This document shows positions 1 to 12,044 of a stretch of 64,000 nucleotides of DNA, in pieces; the stretch's first letter is position 1; the number at the start of each line of letters is the position of its first letter. The notes under the pieces were generated by a model. It worked only from the letters and a program-made list of their open reading frames with translations, had not been told where the DNA came from and did no database searches. The position numbers were made by a program, and so were the translations under genes. Source of the DNA: Hypericum androsaemum (taxonomy: Eukaryota; Streptophyta; Magnoliopsida; Malpighiales; Hypericaceae); contig OZ023190.1 of assembly GCA_963995505.1 (NCBI GenBank), positions 18,718,092 to 18,782,091 on the forward strand. Reading direction: 5' to 3'.

Positions 1-293
1 TGTTTTATAACTATATTAAATCAGAAATTTTCCACTCTAAGGTTATTTAGATTTATACTTGGATGATTTAAAAATTATATATATATTTTCTATGTACTCG
101 TTCCAAGAATTAAAATTCTGACCTTTTTATTACCAAAAAATCAACTGGACAATATCTCCTACGGCCTAAGAGCAAATCGGCCCTGAACCGAAAACCACAT
201 CATCCACCGTCCAGTCCATTCCCGGCCCCACAGCTCTCTAATCGAACGGCTCATACAATATAATCTTCCAAAACCCGGGCCCACACGTCCGCC

Positions 294-303
294 TATATGT
301 AAG
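294..303 (+). promoter_or_regulatory. possible TATA box of the VPE gene
   Basis: A TATATGTAAG stretch lies about 125 bp upstream of the VPE start codon at 420. It follows a GC-rich segment containing CCCGGGCCCACACG. The spacing would give a 5' leader of roughly 95 bases. This is a position-and-composition call only. The rest of bases 1-419 shows no coding signal. Confidence 0.35.
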
Positions 304-419
304 ACACCCAATCAGCTCCCAAGTTCACCCAATCATCATCAACCATCTCCTCCTCCGTTTTTTTTAAATTTAATTTTAATATTAAGTTCGTAAATCCCCG
401 GACCCGAGTCACCCGGGCC

Positions 420-3400
420 ATGACCCGCCTGGTTCTCCTCCTCCTGATCGTCGCCGCCTCGTTCGGCGCCGTATCGGCATCCCGGGGCGCCACGTGGGAC
501 CATCTCCGGCTCCCCTCGGAGGTGTCCAGGGTGTCGCGCCTGGCCGGGGAGGAGCAGAAGAAGAAGAGCGACGAGGATTCCACGGGGACTAAGTGGGCCG
601 TCCTCATCGCTGGTTCCAACGGTTACTGGAATTACCGCCACCAGGTAGTTAATTGTTATATTAACTTATTACTTTATTCGTTGGAATTTAATTGAGAGGC
701 CTAAAGCCGATTGGCTAGCTAATGTTTTTGTTGATTGCATCCGTTTTACTTGTTCAAGCCGCTATTAACTTAATTAGCAAGTTTTAGGTCCATTAACGTT
801 GGGATTATTGTACTTGACTTGTGTTAATCATAAAAGATTAGGAAAATACTGGTTTAATATTGGTAAATCATAATTCTGGCGTGGAAAAGGAAAGTTGAGG
901 AGTGGAGATGCTTGAGGGAGTTGGTAACAAGGGATAAGGGACTCGTATATACCAAGATTTCGAATCGGAGAGTTGCACTCTCTTATGGAGTTGAAGGTGC
1001 TCCACTCTGAACTAATCGTTACTTTTAAGCGTTGCGGGTTTGGTCTGTGTTATGGTAGTTGGAAATTTTTATGGCATTAGTTCTTCAGTGGTCTGACTTT
1101 CTACTGTTTCTTTAATGTATGAATACAGGCGGATGTTTGCCATGCGTACCAGATATTGAAGAAAGGCGGGATCAAGGAGGAGAACATTATTGTTTTCATG
1201 TACGACGATATCGCTTACAACGAGGAGAACCCAAGGCAAGGGATAATTATTAACAAGCCAGATGGTGAAGATGTTTACAAGGGAGTTCCTAAGGTATGGT
1301 TTTCATCTTTCGAGTTTCCGGTAACTGATTCATTAGGATGCTGTTGCTTGCTTCCTTACTGATGGGGATATCGGATTTTGTGGGTTGTGGCAGGATTACA
1401 CAGGCAAAGAGGTGACCGTTAGCAACTTTTTCGCTGTTATTCTCGGAAACAAAACTGCACTTTCTGGTGGCAGTGGGAAAGTTGTTGACAGTGGTCCCAA
1501 CGATCATATTTTCATCTACTATACTGATCATGGGGGTCCTGGCGTGCTCGGTGAGGGACACAATTTGAAATAACCTTTTGACAAATTCGATGCTTTTATT
1601 TTCCTGCTTTGATAGTTGACTTTATTGTGGTGTTTACCCTCATGCCTCATCTTTTGAACTGTGAGAGCTTTCCTGATCGGAACTCTCTTATGCGTTGGCC
1701 AGATAGCTAACTAGTCTGTGTAACACGTTTCATTTGGAAAGTCTCATCAACGCTCTCAAAATGCATTTTGCTGTACTGTCTATGTCTCATAATTATCACA
1801 CACTTTTTCAGTCTCCACCTTGTGATCTATTTTCAGGGCTGCCTACCAACCCTTACATTTATGCCAATGATCTGATAGACGTACTGAAAAAGAAGCATGC
1901 ATCTGGGACCTATAAGAAATTGGTACTTTTCCGGCCGAACCTTAACTAAGCATTCCATTTGTGTAAATCGGAAGCTAAGTATCATTTTTCTTGCTGCTTC
2001 GTCTTAAATTTTCAGGTTTTCTATCTTGAAGCTTGTGAATCTGGAAGCATATTCGAGGGTCTTCTTCCTGAAGGTCTGAACATTTATGCAACAACCGCTT
2101 CTAATGCAGAAGAAAGTAGCTGGGGGACCTACTGTCCTGGAGAAACTCCAGCACCTCCCCCAGAATATGAGACTTGTTTAGGTGACTTGTATAGTGTCGC
2201 TTGGATGGAGGACAGGTAAGCCTATATGTTTTGTTACCTTGATTGTGCACCTAGACCAAGCTGCACCGACTTCGTGATTTTGTTTTCTTCAGTTTTGATT
2301 AATTTTAGTACTTAAAATGTGTTTGCAGTGATGTGCACAACTTGAAGACGGAGACATTGCACCAGCAGTACAAACTGGTAAGAGAATGTTAACGTTTCTT
2401 TCTATCGACTTTGTGGTGTGAGAAAGTGAAATGTCCTACAACGCTGGAAGGGAGTTACACTGTATGCTTTCAAATCATTTTCACTTGTTATGCTGGCAGG
2501 TAAAACAGCGGACTGCAAATAACGGTAGTTCTGATGGATCCCATGTCATGGAATACGGCGACAAGGAACTTCACGAAGATCAACTTTCCATTTATATGGG
2601 TACCAATCCTGAAAATGACAATGCTACTTTTGTGGAGGGGAACACCTTGCGTTCGCGGTCCCCTTCAAAAGCTGTCAACCAAAGGGATGCGGATCTTGTT
2701 CATTTCTGGGATAAGGTTTATGTCCTTTTCCCCTTCGCTTAGTGGTTAAATATTGTTAAGGCACACACATGTTATGCCTGTTATATTTCCCCTTCACTTT
2801 GCATGTAGTTTATCATAAAGACCATGCTGAAGTTCGATAAACGAATATATACCTGCCTATTATTTTTTTGCAAGAGTCCTCATATGATTTTCAATTCTTT
2901 GGCAGTATCGCAAGGCTCCTGAAGGCTCCCCCAGGAAGGTCCAAGCCGAAAAACAGTTTCTTGACGCAATGTCACACCGAATGCATGTTGATCACAGTAT
3001 GAAACTTATTGGGAAGCTCTTATTTGGGCTTAAGAAATCATCAGAGGTTCTGTCAGCTGTTCGTCCCGCTGGTCAGCCACTTGTGGATGACTGGGATTGC
3101 CTTAAAGCAATGGTAATCTCGCCAATTCATACCCTTCACTTGGTGATACTGAACTTTTTTTTTGTTGGCTTGGCAACCCATTCTCCTTCAAAGCAGTCTT
3201 CCACTATCATTTTAATTAATAAGCATCGAACCTCTTCTGCTTACAGGTGAGAACTTTTGAGATGCAATGCGGATCCTTGTCTCAGTATGGGATGAAGCAC
3301 ATGAGATCCATAGCGAACATCTGCAACGCTGGAATTAAGCAGGAACAGATGGCTGAAGCGTCGGCGCAAGCTTGTCTCAGCCTCCCTTATGGTCCTTGGA

Positions 3401-3429
3401 GCTCTCTCCACAAAGGATATAGCGCTTGA
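420..3429 (+). CDS. VPE: vacuolar processing enzyme (legumain-type asparaginyl endopeptidase)
   Basis: This is a cysteine protease of clan CD, family C13. It cleaves after Asn in the vacuole, maturing vacuolar and seed proteins and taking part in vacuole-mediated cell death. Nine exons join in frame: 420-644, 1129-1293, 1394-1550, 1837-1922, 2016-2215, 2329-2377, 2500-2715, 2906-3112 and 3247-3429. They give 495 residues, the usual family length. Residues 1 to about 20 form a signal peptide (leucine-rich, ending AVSAS). The core starts at [17 protein letters not shown]. Catalytic His sits in HGGPGVLG (about residue 176) and catalytic Cys in YLEACESGS (about 218). The C-terminal half, with [18 protein letters not shown] and the final conserved Cys residues, is the legumain autoinhibitory prodomain. 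All introns have GT-AG borders. Nothing is truncated. The seed or vegetative subclass (alpha, beta, gamma) cannot be assigned by eye. Confidence 0.96.
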
Positions 3430-5030
3430 TTGAATCCGAATAGAAAATCATGGATACTCTCTGCATATCTCGAATGTATAAAGCTTATAATATCCCCGAT
3501 GTTGATGGTCTTCCAAAATGCTTCCATGTAAATATTGATTCGAAGCATTGCTCTGTAAATGCTTGCATGAGAGTATCTATCATCTGCAGAATGTGAAATT
3601 GCATGTAATATGTAGTACCCATTTCTGAAAGTCAATGTGTAGTATGGCCGGCGTGGATGGTTAATTTACGAAGTTTGAACTTGCAGTAACAGTGACTCTG
3701 CCTCTCGTATTCACTAGAATGATTTGAACTCGTCTCCAATCCCAAATAATTTAGACTTGCAGATATCCCATTAGTAGTTAAAAGTTTTAAAGTGAAGATT
3801 ATACGAAACAGTTTGAATGTTCGTTCGGTAGGCAAAAGAAATGGATTCCATATTTCCAATGCAAAAGAAAAGGAAATCATTCTTCGTGCTTTATGCCTCG
3901 GAACCAAAAGTAGAACTCCAGAACAGATAACTGTGTAGTACAGGTGCAATAGATCTACTAGTTCAAAAGTCCTGCCATTTGAGAAAGAAATTCATCAATT
4001 TTTAAGTCTTGATGAAAACCGAATTCCAAATCATAAATAAAATCAGTTCCCAATAATCTACTCCAATTTAAACCAAGGTAACAAATTCCGCTTTTTCCAA
4101 AATTTCAAGTCCCGTAGCCATCTTCAAGAGAGTTCATCTTCATGGACTAAATGGTTTCAGCACACTCAAAAAGCCAGGTAGTTGGAGATTTTTGGCAAAT
4201 TTATGAAAAACGTATTTCCACAAGGCATACATCAGAGAAATGCGTGTTCCACGTACTAGTACTGGCCATACACATCCCACCATAAACACAAAGACTAAGA
4301 TCAAAATCCAAACAGTTATCGATGAGTTTGCATCCGCCCCAAACTCGGGGTGTAGCTGATTCAACAAAGCAGAAAGGAAGCTGTTCTTGCAAGGATATTG
4401 CGACAAGAGGAAGGTTATCATCCAGCACATTCAACTGAAGACTCTCCCGGTTTCTGGCCAGCTTATCTGACAGGATGCTGTGCATTAAAACTCGGACCCG
4501 GCCCAGGTAGATGATGGCTTTCTTTTCCAAGATGGATGCTCCAGGCAAGTAATACTGAAACAATGGCAAAGATTCCATGAGATTGATGTGGCTTGAAGCA
4601 AAAGAAAATAATGCCTGCCTGACACTCGTTTGAAATCTTGCACATCCAGAATATGGCTAATGTTGAATGCAAAATCCCCTGATTCTAACTAAATTTGTAG
4701 GGCTATCATCAGATCAGCATGCTTCAAGTAGATGAGATGTCACATTATGTTTCAGTAATCATTTTTGCTTTGGTAGGCAGAAATCGCTCATCCCACATAA
4801 TATGTTGTACAAGTTATCAAGTTTTGCCAGCTGCTAGGCAGTCAACACGAAACATTACTTTTGACTAGGAAATGCAATCCACTTTCGCTCTGCCAGCTGG
4901 TAGAGTTTCAGGAGGATGGAGAATCTTGTTCAGAAAAATTCAAGTTAACTAAGCATTTTGTCAAAAGAAACAAAAAGAAGAAGAAAGAAACTTAATTAAC
5001 TTACCAGCCAGACGAGGGCCATAGACACTT
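3430..5030. other. convergent intergenic region and 3' UTRs
   Basis: This stretch lies between the 3' ends of the VPE gene (+) and the splicing-factor gene (-). The first 200 bases or so are probably VPE 3' UTR. On the minus strand just below 5031 there is a GGTAAGTT donor-like site near 5003, so the splicing-factor transcript may have a spliced 3' UTR reaching towards 4140. Short minus-strand ORFs here resemble no family I know. Confidence 0.5.
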
Positions 5031-7991
5031 CTAATCTCGATACCTAGCCCGGTCATCATTCCACTTATCATATCGAGGCCTCTTGAAATGATCAAGAGGT
5101 CCATCCCTCCCAAGATCTTTGCCACGTCTGTCTTCTTCCTCATCCCTCCCACGCTGCCGACTAATACGTGGCTGGTTTTCCTCTTTAGGCTCAAGATCTC
5201 TGCCACGTCTCTCTTCTTCCTCCTCTCTCCCACGCTGCCCATGCTGCCGACTATTACGTGACTGGTCTTCCTCATCCCTAAAGAGCCTCTCGGGACCTCT
5301 GCCACGTCTCTCTACTTCCTCCTCTCTCCCACGCTGCCGACTATTACGTGTCTGGTCCTCCTCATCCTTAGAGTACTTCTCATGTCCTCTGCCACGTTTC
5401 CCTTCGTCCTCCTCTCTCCCACGCTGCCGAACATTACGAGGCAGGTCTTCCTCATCCTCAGAGGAGCTCTCATGACCTCTGCCACGTCTCCCTTCTTCCT
5501 CCTCTCTCCCACGCCGCTGAATATTACGAGGCAGGTCTTCCTCGTCCCTAGAGGACCTTCTGGATCTACCGTCGACTTCATCTTTATTGTACCTGTTACT
5601 TTTTAAATCCTCTTCATCACTGGTACTCCTTTTCTTGCTTTTGGATTCATCATCTACTTCTTCTCTCTTGATATCTTTACCTTTTCGATCCTTTTCATCC
5701 CAAGCATTACTTTTCTCACTTCTATGCCTTTCAGCATCACTAAGATCATTTCGCCTGCTCTCCCTCCTTGTATTTGCATCCTTAGTTGCTCTTCCTTCGT
5801 ATTTGGAAATCTCATCAACATGTTTGGTGGGTCTTGCTGACCTGGAATGATCAACCCTCCTAGCATCTGCGGGGGAAATCAAAGCATGCAGAGTCCAGTT
5901 TCAAGATGAAATGAGGAAGTAGAATAATTCAGAAGTTTTTTTAAAGAGATATTCATGGTACTTTACAATGGCATAAAAAACGAATTTACAGTATTTTATC
6001 AGTACCTCGTGATGTGTCATCTTCACGGCTTTGATGAATTGGTTTTCGCTCTGGCTGCTCCTCGTTGTCACGCCTTGTGGGCCTCTCTGATCGAGCGTAA
6101 TGATCCCTCTTAGCATCCTTGTTCTGGTATTCTCCATCTCTACCCCTCGTAACATCATCTTGGTGACTTCTTCTGCTAGGCTTTAACTCAGGCTGCTCAT
6201 TATCATCGAGCTTCCTTTTGCTCGATGTCAGTTGACGGTCATAATTGAGCTCAACCTCATCATCCTTCTCAGGTTGATAACGGTCCATCAGCTTTCGGTC
6301 ATCATCGTGGACAGATCTTCTTCCCTCTAGTAGCCTAGAACGGGGATTGTCTCTCTCACCTCTGTGCGACTCTTTTGATCTCACAACTTGCCTACCCATA
6401 TCCTTGGCAGTGGGTCGCCCATCATCACTATCATGCCTTCTACTCTTCTTTGGATTTTCATCCACTGCATTAATGCGGTTTCCTGATAGCTGATTATTCT
6501 TCGATTTCCTTTGTACCTTTGGATCAGCATCAGAGTCACTATCAGAATCATGTCGCCTTTTAGATGTCCTACCCTTCTTTGCCTCGTGAGTTTTATGGGT
6601 AGGTTCAGAATCAGAACTAGAGTCATCATCAGAAGCATGTCTCCTGCTAGAGCCCTTGGGTTTTTTCACAGCCTTCTTCCGTTCAGCCTTCTTGTGATCG
6701 GAATCAGAATCACTGCTACCACTATTATCAGAGTCGGAATCAGACTCATCTTTCTCGTGGTCATGCCTTCTATGCTTAACCCTCCTCTTCTCTTTCCTAC
6801 CGGAGTCAGAATCATCATCACTGGAACCCGAGTCATCGTCACTATCACTATCATGCCTTCTTTGTTTGGTCCTACTAGAAACTCTCTTCTTCTTGTAAGA
6901 GTCGGAGCCACTGTCCTCACTTGCAGAACTATCACTACCACTGCCCCTTATACTTTTCTTGAGCTTCCTCCTAGTTCTGGTCATCTTGCCATCATCAGAA
7001 TCAGAGTCACTCTCATCTTCACTTTCTTCCTTACCTTTCCGACGTGCAACCCGCCCTCTTCTTCCTCGCTTTGCACCACCATCTGACTCAGAAGACCCAC
7101 CATGCTTCAACTTATCATCATCTTCCCCCTTGTCTTTCTTCTTATCCTTGGCAGATTTGCTTCCCTTCTTCTCATCCTTAATCACCTCCTGTTGCTTCCG
7201 GCTATAATCTCTATCCAGAAAGGCATGCTCACGTCTCTCCCCTGCCCCGCCCTTCCTTGACACATCCTCGACCAATTCACCCATCTCCAACTCTGGATCC
7301 GGCATTTTTATCCCGAGAGCACCTCTCAGTACTTCCATCTGCCTCTCCTTTCTAGCAGCAATCTGATGTGTCTGAGTATCGGAATGCCTGGTCAAACCAA
7401 ACAACTCCTTCTCAACAAACAATCTTAAAGAAAACCACAAATCCTACCTTCTTAAAGCACGTCAATCAAAAACCCTAGGGCAGCGAGTGCTAATAAATGA
7501 AAAATCCCGAACGAAACTAGAACATAAAATATCCAGGAACCCTAGGCAGCGAGTCCAAATAATTTGTGTTTTGATCAATTTCTAAACTAAATCGAGAATA
7601 TCCGTCGAAGAAAAAATCAAAAAACAAAGACACTAAAGCTAGCTTACTTAGCGTCGCCGGAGAGGCCACCGGCGGAGTCGGAGGCAGAGGCGGCCTCGAG
7701 AACCTTGCGAGCCTCATCGAGCTTGTCAGCGATCTCAGCGTCGGTGTATCCCTGCTCGATGAGCTTATCCTCCAGGACGACGAGCTTGACGTGGATCTGG
7801 CGCTTCCGGTCGTGCTCGAGGATGTCCTTGTTCGGCTTCTTGGAGATCCCGGCGGTCCCCTGGTCGTCCTCGAACCCCCGACCCTCCGACGACGGTTTCC
7901 CGTCCCTCGGCCTGATAAAGAACTTGTTCGTCTGGATGTAGCCGTTGGTCCCCGATCCCCTCGGGGTTTGGAGCCCTATCCCGTTGTACAT
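5031..7991 (-). CDS. cwf21-domain pre-mRNA splicing factor with long RS/RE tail (CWC21/SRRM2-like)
   Basis: This is a spliceosome-associated nuclear protein, the plant counterpart of yeast Cwc21 and the N-terminus of human SRRM2, which bind the U5/Prp8 region of the active spliceosome. Three exons join in frame: 7648-7991, 6006-7387 and 5031-5866, giving 853 residues. The N-terminus MYNGIGLQTPRGSGTNGYIQ is the family hallmark. The cwf21 helical domain follows (about residues 50-100, with EHDRKRQIHVKLVVLEDKL). Exon 2 continues with SDTQTHQIAARKERQ and then turns into a Ser/Asp/Lys/Arg tail with many RRHDSDSD-type repeats. Exon 3 is Arg/Glu-rich with tandem repeats of about 31 residues and ends in DKWNDDRARYRD. 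Low-complexity tails are normal in this family. The tail length is likely variable. The stop at 5031 is direct, but a spliced alternative C-terminus cannot be excluded. Confidence 0.9.
5100..5560 (-). repeat. coding minisatellite in the RS tail (about 93-bp unit)
   Basis: Five to six imperfect units encode a block of the type DEEDLPRN-RQRGREEEEGRRGRG. In the DNA the unit is marked by recurring CCTCTCTCCCACGCTGCCGA on the plus strand. Spacing is roughly 90-100 bp and stays in frame. It explains the long overlapping ORFs on both strands here, which are shadows. Confidence 0.85.
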
Positions 7992-8624
7992 GTTTGAGAC
8001 GGAAGGCGAAACGACGGCGTGGAGATGATAGGATGAACCCTAAGATAAAGGACGGGGTGGGAGGATTAGGTTTAGGAATTGCCAAGACCGGCAGTGTCTT
8101 ATTTTTTCAGCGTTAACACGGTTTCTATTTATTTAATAAATGGCATGTCCTAGGTCGGTGCAAGCTGCTTATTTCGCAATTTATTTTAGAAATTTTATGT
8201 TATAATTCAAAATATCAAAATAATAGCTCGATATTTAACAAGTCTGATACTAAACCAATTTTGATGTTAGCTTTCCTTGCATACTACAGATTTATTTTTA
8301 TCTATATGATTTCAGTTTTATTAAATAATAAGTGCTATAAAATTCCAGAAAGAGGGGAAAATCTGATTTTTTACGGAACAGAAAACGAGAGCACTTTTTT
8401 TGTTACGAGATATTCAGATAGTTATTAAGTTAGTTAATCTATATTAGAACTATGTAAAAATTAAGAACTATGATAAAAATTCTCTCAACATATATTTAAT
8501 ACTGAACACATTTAAAAAAAATTTAAACTCAGCAAATTTTAATTAAAATACAATAATTCACTCATCAATTCATCCAAATACTTTGCGAAAAAAGAGAAGT
8601 TTGTTTTAGTATATGTAGTTTCAC
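7992..8624. other. upstream region of the cwf21 gene, no gene seen
   Basis: Bases 7992-8090 are GC-rich and are probably the 5' UTR of the minus-strand cwf21 gene. From about 8100 the sequence is AT-rich with no ORF of interest and no clear repeat until the foldback element begins near 8625. Confidence 0.5.
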
Positions 8625-9635
8625 TTTTTTTTTACTTAGTACCATGTGGTTTAAACTTTTCTTTTTCGATGACTATAATTTCCTAATTTGACACTTTATT
8701 AATAAGTTTTAGCCAGAATTAATTTATCCTAGCTAACTTTTCATGTGAGCCCCACGTCAGAGTTCTCTCTCCAAGGTGACACTCACTAAAAACTTAATTT
8801 AATTGTGATCTAAAAAAATTTCTAACCCCGATTTTTCGAAAATGAGATATTTTAGTTTCGATATAGGGTTTAGTGTTGCAAAATTTTCGATTTGGAATTT
8901 TTTAGTTTTGGGTTCAAATTGTATTTTTTTTAGTTAGTCACATAATTGTCACCTAGGAGAGAGAAATATGACGTGGTGCTTACGTGTGAAAATCAATGTG
9001 AGACAAACTAACTCTGATTAAAAAATTATCACAAGAAGTTTATATGAAACTTTCGTTTAGACCTGACCACGATTCAAATTTGGACGAATTCGAATCGAAT
9101 TTATTCGAATTCGAATCGAATATATTCGAATTCGAATTCGAATTCATCAAAACATTAAACCATATTCAATTCTTCACAAGACGAATCGAATACGAATTAT
9201 GAATTTTCGAATTCGAATCGAATTATAATCGAATTATAACCGAATTATAATTGAATTATAACCAAATTTTTTTCTCTCAAATCTCCCCATTTTATTTGAA
9301 TTTTTTAAACATATATTATTATTATATGTACATGAATTTGAATCGAATTTAACACGAATTTAACTCGAATCAAATTTTCGAATCGAATTCGAATTAAATT
9401 CGCCAGTTTTGCGAATTATAAATATCTTGAACCGTATTCAATTCGTTTTATGACGAATTCGAATCAAATTTTTTACGAATCGAATTATTGACGAATCGAA
9501 TCGAATTACGAATCGAATCAAATCACGAATCAGATTCAATTCATGGCCAGGTCTACTTCCGTTGCCAAAAGTGTCAATTTAGAAAATTACAATCACCAAA
9601 AAAAAAATTAAACCACAAGTATTAAATTAAAAACA
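8625..9635. mobile_element. foldback/MULE-like MITE with long terminal inverted repeats, interrupted by a hAT MITE
   Basis: The left arm contains TACCATGTGGTTTAAAC, then GACTATAATTTCCTAATTTG, then GCCCCACGTCAGAG and CTCTCTCCAAGGTGAC. The right arm, read on the opposite strand, has the same blocks in the same order: ATACTTGTGGTTTAA, GTGATTGTAATTTTCTAAAT, GCACCACGTCATA and CTCTCTCCTAGGTGAC. The arms are about 150 bp each once the nested insertion at 9058-9555 is removed. No coding capacity is seen. The outer ends and target duplication are not resolved. Confidence 0.7.
9058..9555. mobile_element. hAT-type MITE with 8-bp target duplication, nested in the foldback element
   Basis: Both ends begin TAGACCTG when read inward (TAGACCTGACCACGATTC left, TAGACCTGGCCATGAATT right). 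The flanks are CTTTCGTT (9050-9057) and CTTCCGTT (9556-9563), an 8-bp target duplication with one later substitution. An 8-bp duplication is the hAT signature. The interior is almost wholly made of degenerate TTCGAAT/GAATCGAAT words and has no ORF. Confidence 0.82.
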
Positions 9636-9824
9636 CGTGAAAATAATGTTTATTAAAATGAACTTTTTCCCTCAAAAATCGTCACTATTGAGAGAGAAAT
9701 TCAATCATGGTTAGGCAGGTTAGGCAACCACAGTAAGCTCACGCTGCTCACCCCACCAACGCTGCTATTAGTCACGCCGCTCACGCGCAGAAAAGTCCTC
9801 GAAATACAAACCGGAATTTAAAAA

Positions 9825-11121
9825 GGGCAAATTACGCTCACATCTTTATAGCTTGATTTTTCTCTCTCGGATCCCTGGGTTTTGAAAATCCATATTGACG
9901 TCTCCCATGTTTGGTTTTTGAAACTCTCGGGTCCCTCACTAACGTCACGAATCATTTTTTTCATTTTTGTAATTGAAATGACCAAAATGTCCTTAAAAAT
10001 TTACCTTTTTCAACCTCTTGAACTTCGAGAACACTAACCAATTACCAATAACAAGATCAAATTAACTAAAACCCAACAAGAACACCGAAAACACTAAGAA
10101 TCCCAAGAACAACCAAAAAATAATCAATCATCGTTCATCTTCTTCTTTAATCAATCTGCACTAATAAAAAGGCAAACCTCTCGTAATTATAGAAGTAAAC
10201 CTCTTCACAAGGCAGTTCCACCAATTACAGAAACTACTCAAAGTAATAGGAAAAATACAACAACAGAGGCAAAAACCCAGAAATCCAATTGGAAAATAAT
10301 GACTTGCTCGTAATTATTTTAGGTGTTCAACAGAGGCAAAAACCCAGAAATCCAACAGAGGCGTGACCGGCCTAGGGTTTATCAGGTGTTCTTGCTCGTA
10401 ATTAATTAATGGGGGAGTTTTTTGCTGGAATTAATTGACAAAGCTTCGACGACGACGGTGACAGTTGGGATTTCAATCGACGACGGTGACCTCCGGTTGG
10501 TATTTCAATCGAAAGGCGGGAGCTGCGGAGGGGAGTCGCCCGACGTGGAGAAGGCCGGCGAGCCGTAGAGGGAGCGGGCCAGCCGTGGGGACTGGGGAGG
10601 GCCTTGACGGCGTCTATGGCTGTCACGGTCTAGTTGGCAGAGCTGGAAGAGACGACATCGACGCTTGGTTGAAGGATGTTGAAGGACGACGTTCGGCTGG
10701 ATTCTGACCAAATAGAAAGATCTTGTTTAGAAAGATCTTGGGTAGCTGGAGCTCCTGGTTGAGCTCATCTGCTTGTGAATTCCCAATTAGAAAGATTTGT
10801 TTAATTCAGTTGAGATTGAAGATTCCCATTTGATTTTGATTTTGCTTGATTTTGATTTTGTTCCTCCTTTTAATTCTGGATAAAAATGGACAGAAATTAA
10901 TGGAGGAGGAAGATGAGAGTCAAGTGGAAGGAGAGATTTTTTTTGTTTAAGGGCATTTTGGTCATTTTTATAATCAAAAGGGGAAAAAATGACTCGTGAC
11001 ATCAGCGAGAGACCCGACAGTTTCTAAAATCAAATTTGGGGGACGTCAAAAACGATTTTCGAAACTCAGGGACCCGAGAGGAAGGGAAACCAAACTACAG
11101 AGACGTGAGCGTAATTTGCCC
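9825..11121. mobile_element. non-autonomous Mutator-like element with terminal inverted repeats of about 165 bp
   Basis: The left end starts GGGCAAATTACGCTCAC. The right end is its inverted copy (GTGAGCGTAATTTGCCC). Similarity continues inward for about 165 bp at roughly 80% by eye, through CTCTCGG(A/G)TCCCT and GACCAAAATG(T/C)CC. Both sides are flanked by TAAAAA (9819-9824 and 11122-11127), a possible target duplication. The interior holds a 28-bp direct repeat around CAGAGGCAAAAACCCAGAAA (10262 and 10327). It also holds a GC-rich block at 10440-10710 that differs from the flanking AT-rich DNA and may be captured sequence. No transposase is present. Confidence 0.75.
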
Positions 11122-11401
11122 TAAAAAATACAAGTAAAAAATCCTCGCAACGAGCTGACCCCCCCGTCGTAGATTCCGTTAGTTAATCAGTCACACCGTT
11201 AGAGCCGGAGGGTGGGAGTTGAATAAAAAAAGGCAACATACCAATAACGGGGAACTGTACAGACAAGACGGGGGCGTGGATATTTAAAAATCGGACGGCC
11301 ACAGATCCATCTGAGGGATAAATCAAGCGCAAGTGGTGGGGTTTGGACGGAACGTAACGGAGATCAAATAATGGGAAAGGCGAGTCGAAACGAGGCGGGG
11401 G

Positions 11402-11408
11402 TATAAAA
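11402..11408 (+). promoter_or_regulatory. TATA box, candidate promoter of the DUF1639 gene
   Basis: TATAAAA lies about 55 bp before a pyrimidine-rich CTCTCTTCCTCTTCTGCTTC segment typical of plant 5' leaders. A good donor (AAAGGTAATTGG) follows at about 11525. The coding start lies 1.6 kb downstream, so a spliced leader with an acceptor such as GGACAG at about 13103 is inferred. It has not been shown. Confidence 0.45.
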
Positions 11409-12044
11409 CAAGTCGTTTGAAATAGATAGAGAACGAAGAAAAGAATACCAAATACACACACAAACTCTCTTCCTCTTCTGCTTCGTGAAGCGTACTTCTT
11501 TCTCTCTCTGTGTTTCCTTGAAAGGTAATTGGATTGTGTTGTTGGTTTGGAAAAATGTAGAGGTGGATCTAAGTGGGGAGTAAGATTTTAGTAATTCCGG
11601 AATCGGCTAATTAAAACTGTCTAAATCGGGACTCGAACCTCTTCTCCTCCTTCTTCTATTGAGTAGTACATTTTCCTCTAACAGTGATTCAACTAAATTG
11701 CTAATCCCACCGGCCTTTCTTCTTTTTCCCCCTCAGCTTCCATATTCAAACCTTTCCCCTACAAATAAGGGGAAGATCGGAGCCCGATCCGGCGGCTCCT
11801 TGGCATCACCGGCTTGTCAATTTTATCGCCATTCTCCTTCGAACCATCTGATACAGTTCCCTGGGAATCCCAGAGCTGATTCTTCCAAGAGAAAGCGAAA
11901 GGAAGCCACTTGGGATTTCACAGGGTGGAGAGAAGAAGGCCTCCAGGAAGAAGGAAGCACAGTTTCTGGGGAATAACAAGTTGAAATTTGTTCCAGGTAA
12001 ATTGATTCAAATCCTTGGTTGTTTCCCCTTTTCTCTAATTTCTT

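Noticed and set aside
4140..4672. Minus-strand ORFs of 69-125 residues below the splicing factor
   Set aside because: No domain recognised; best explained as 3' UTR or intergenic sequence.
5119..7207. Plus-strand ORFs up to 191 residues opposite the splicing factor
   Set aside because: Antisense shadows of the low-complexity RS/RE coding region.
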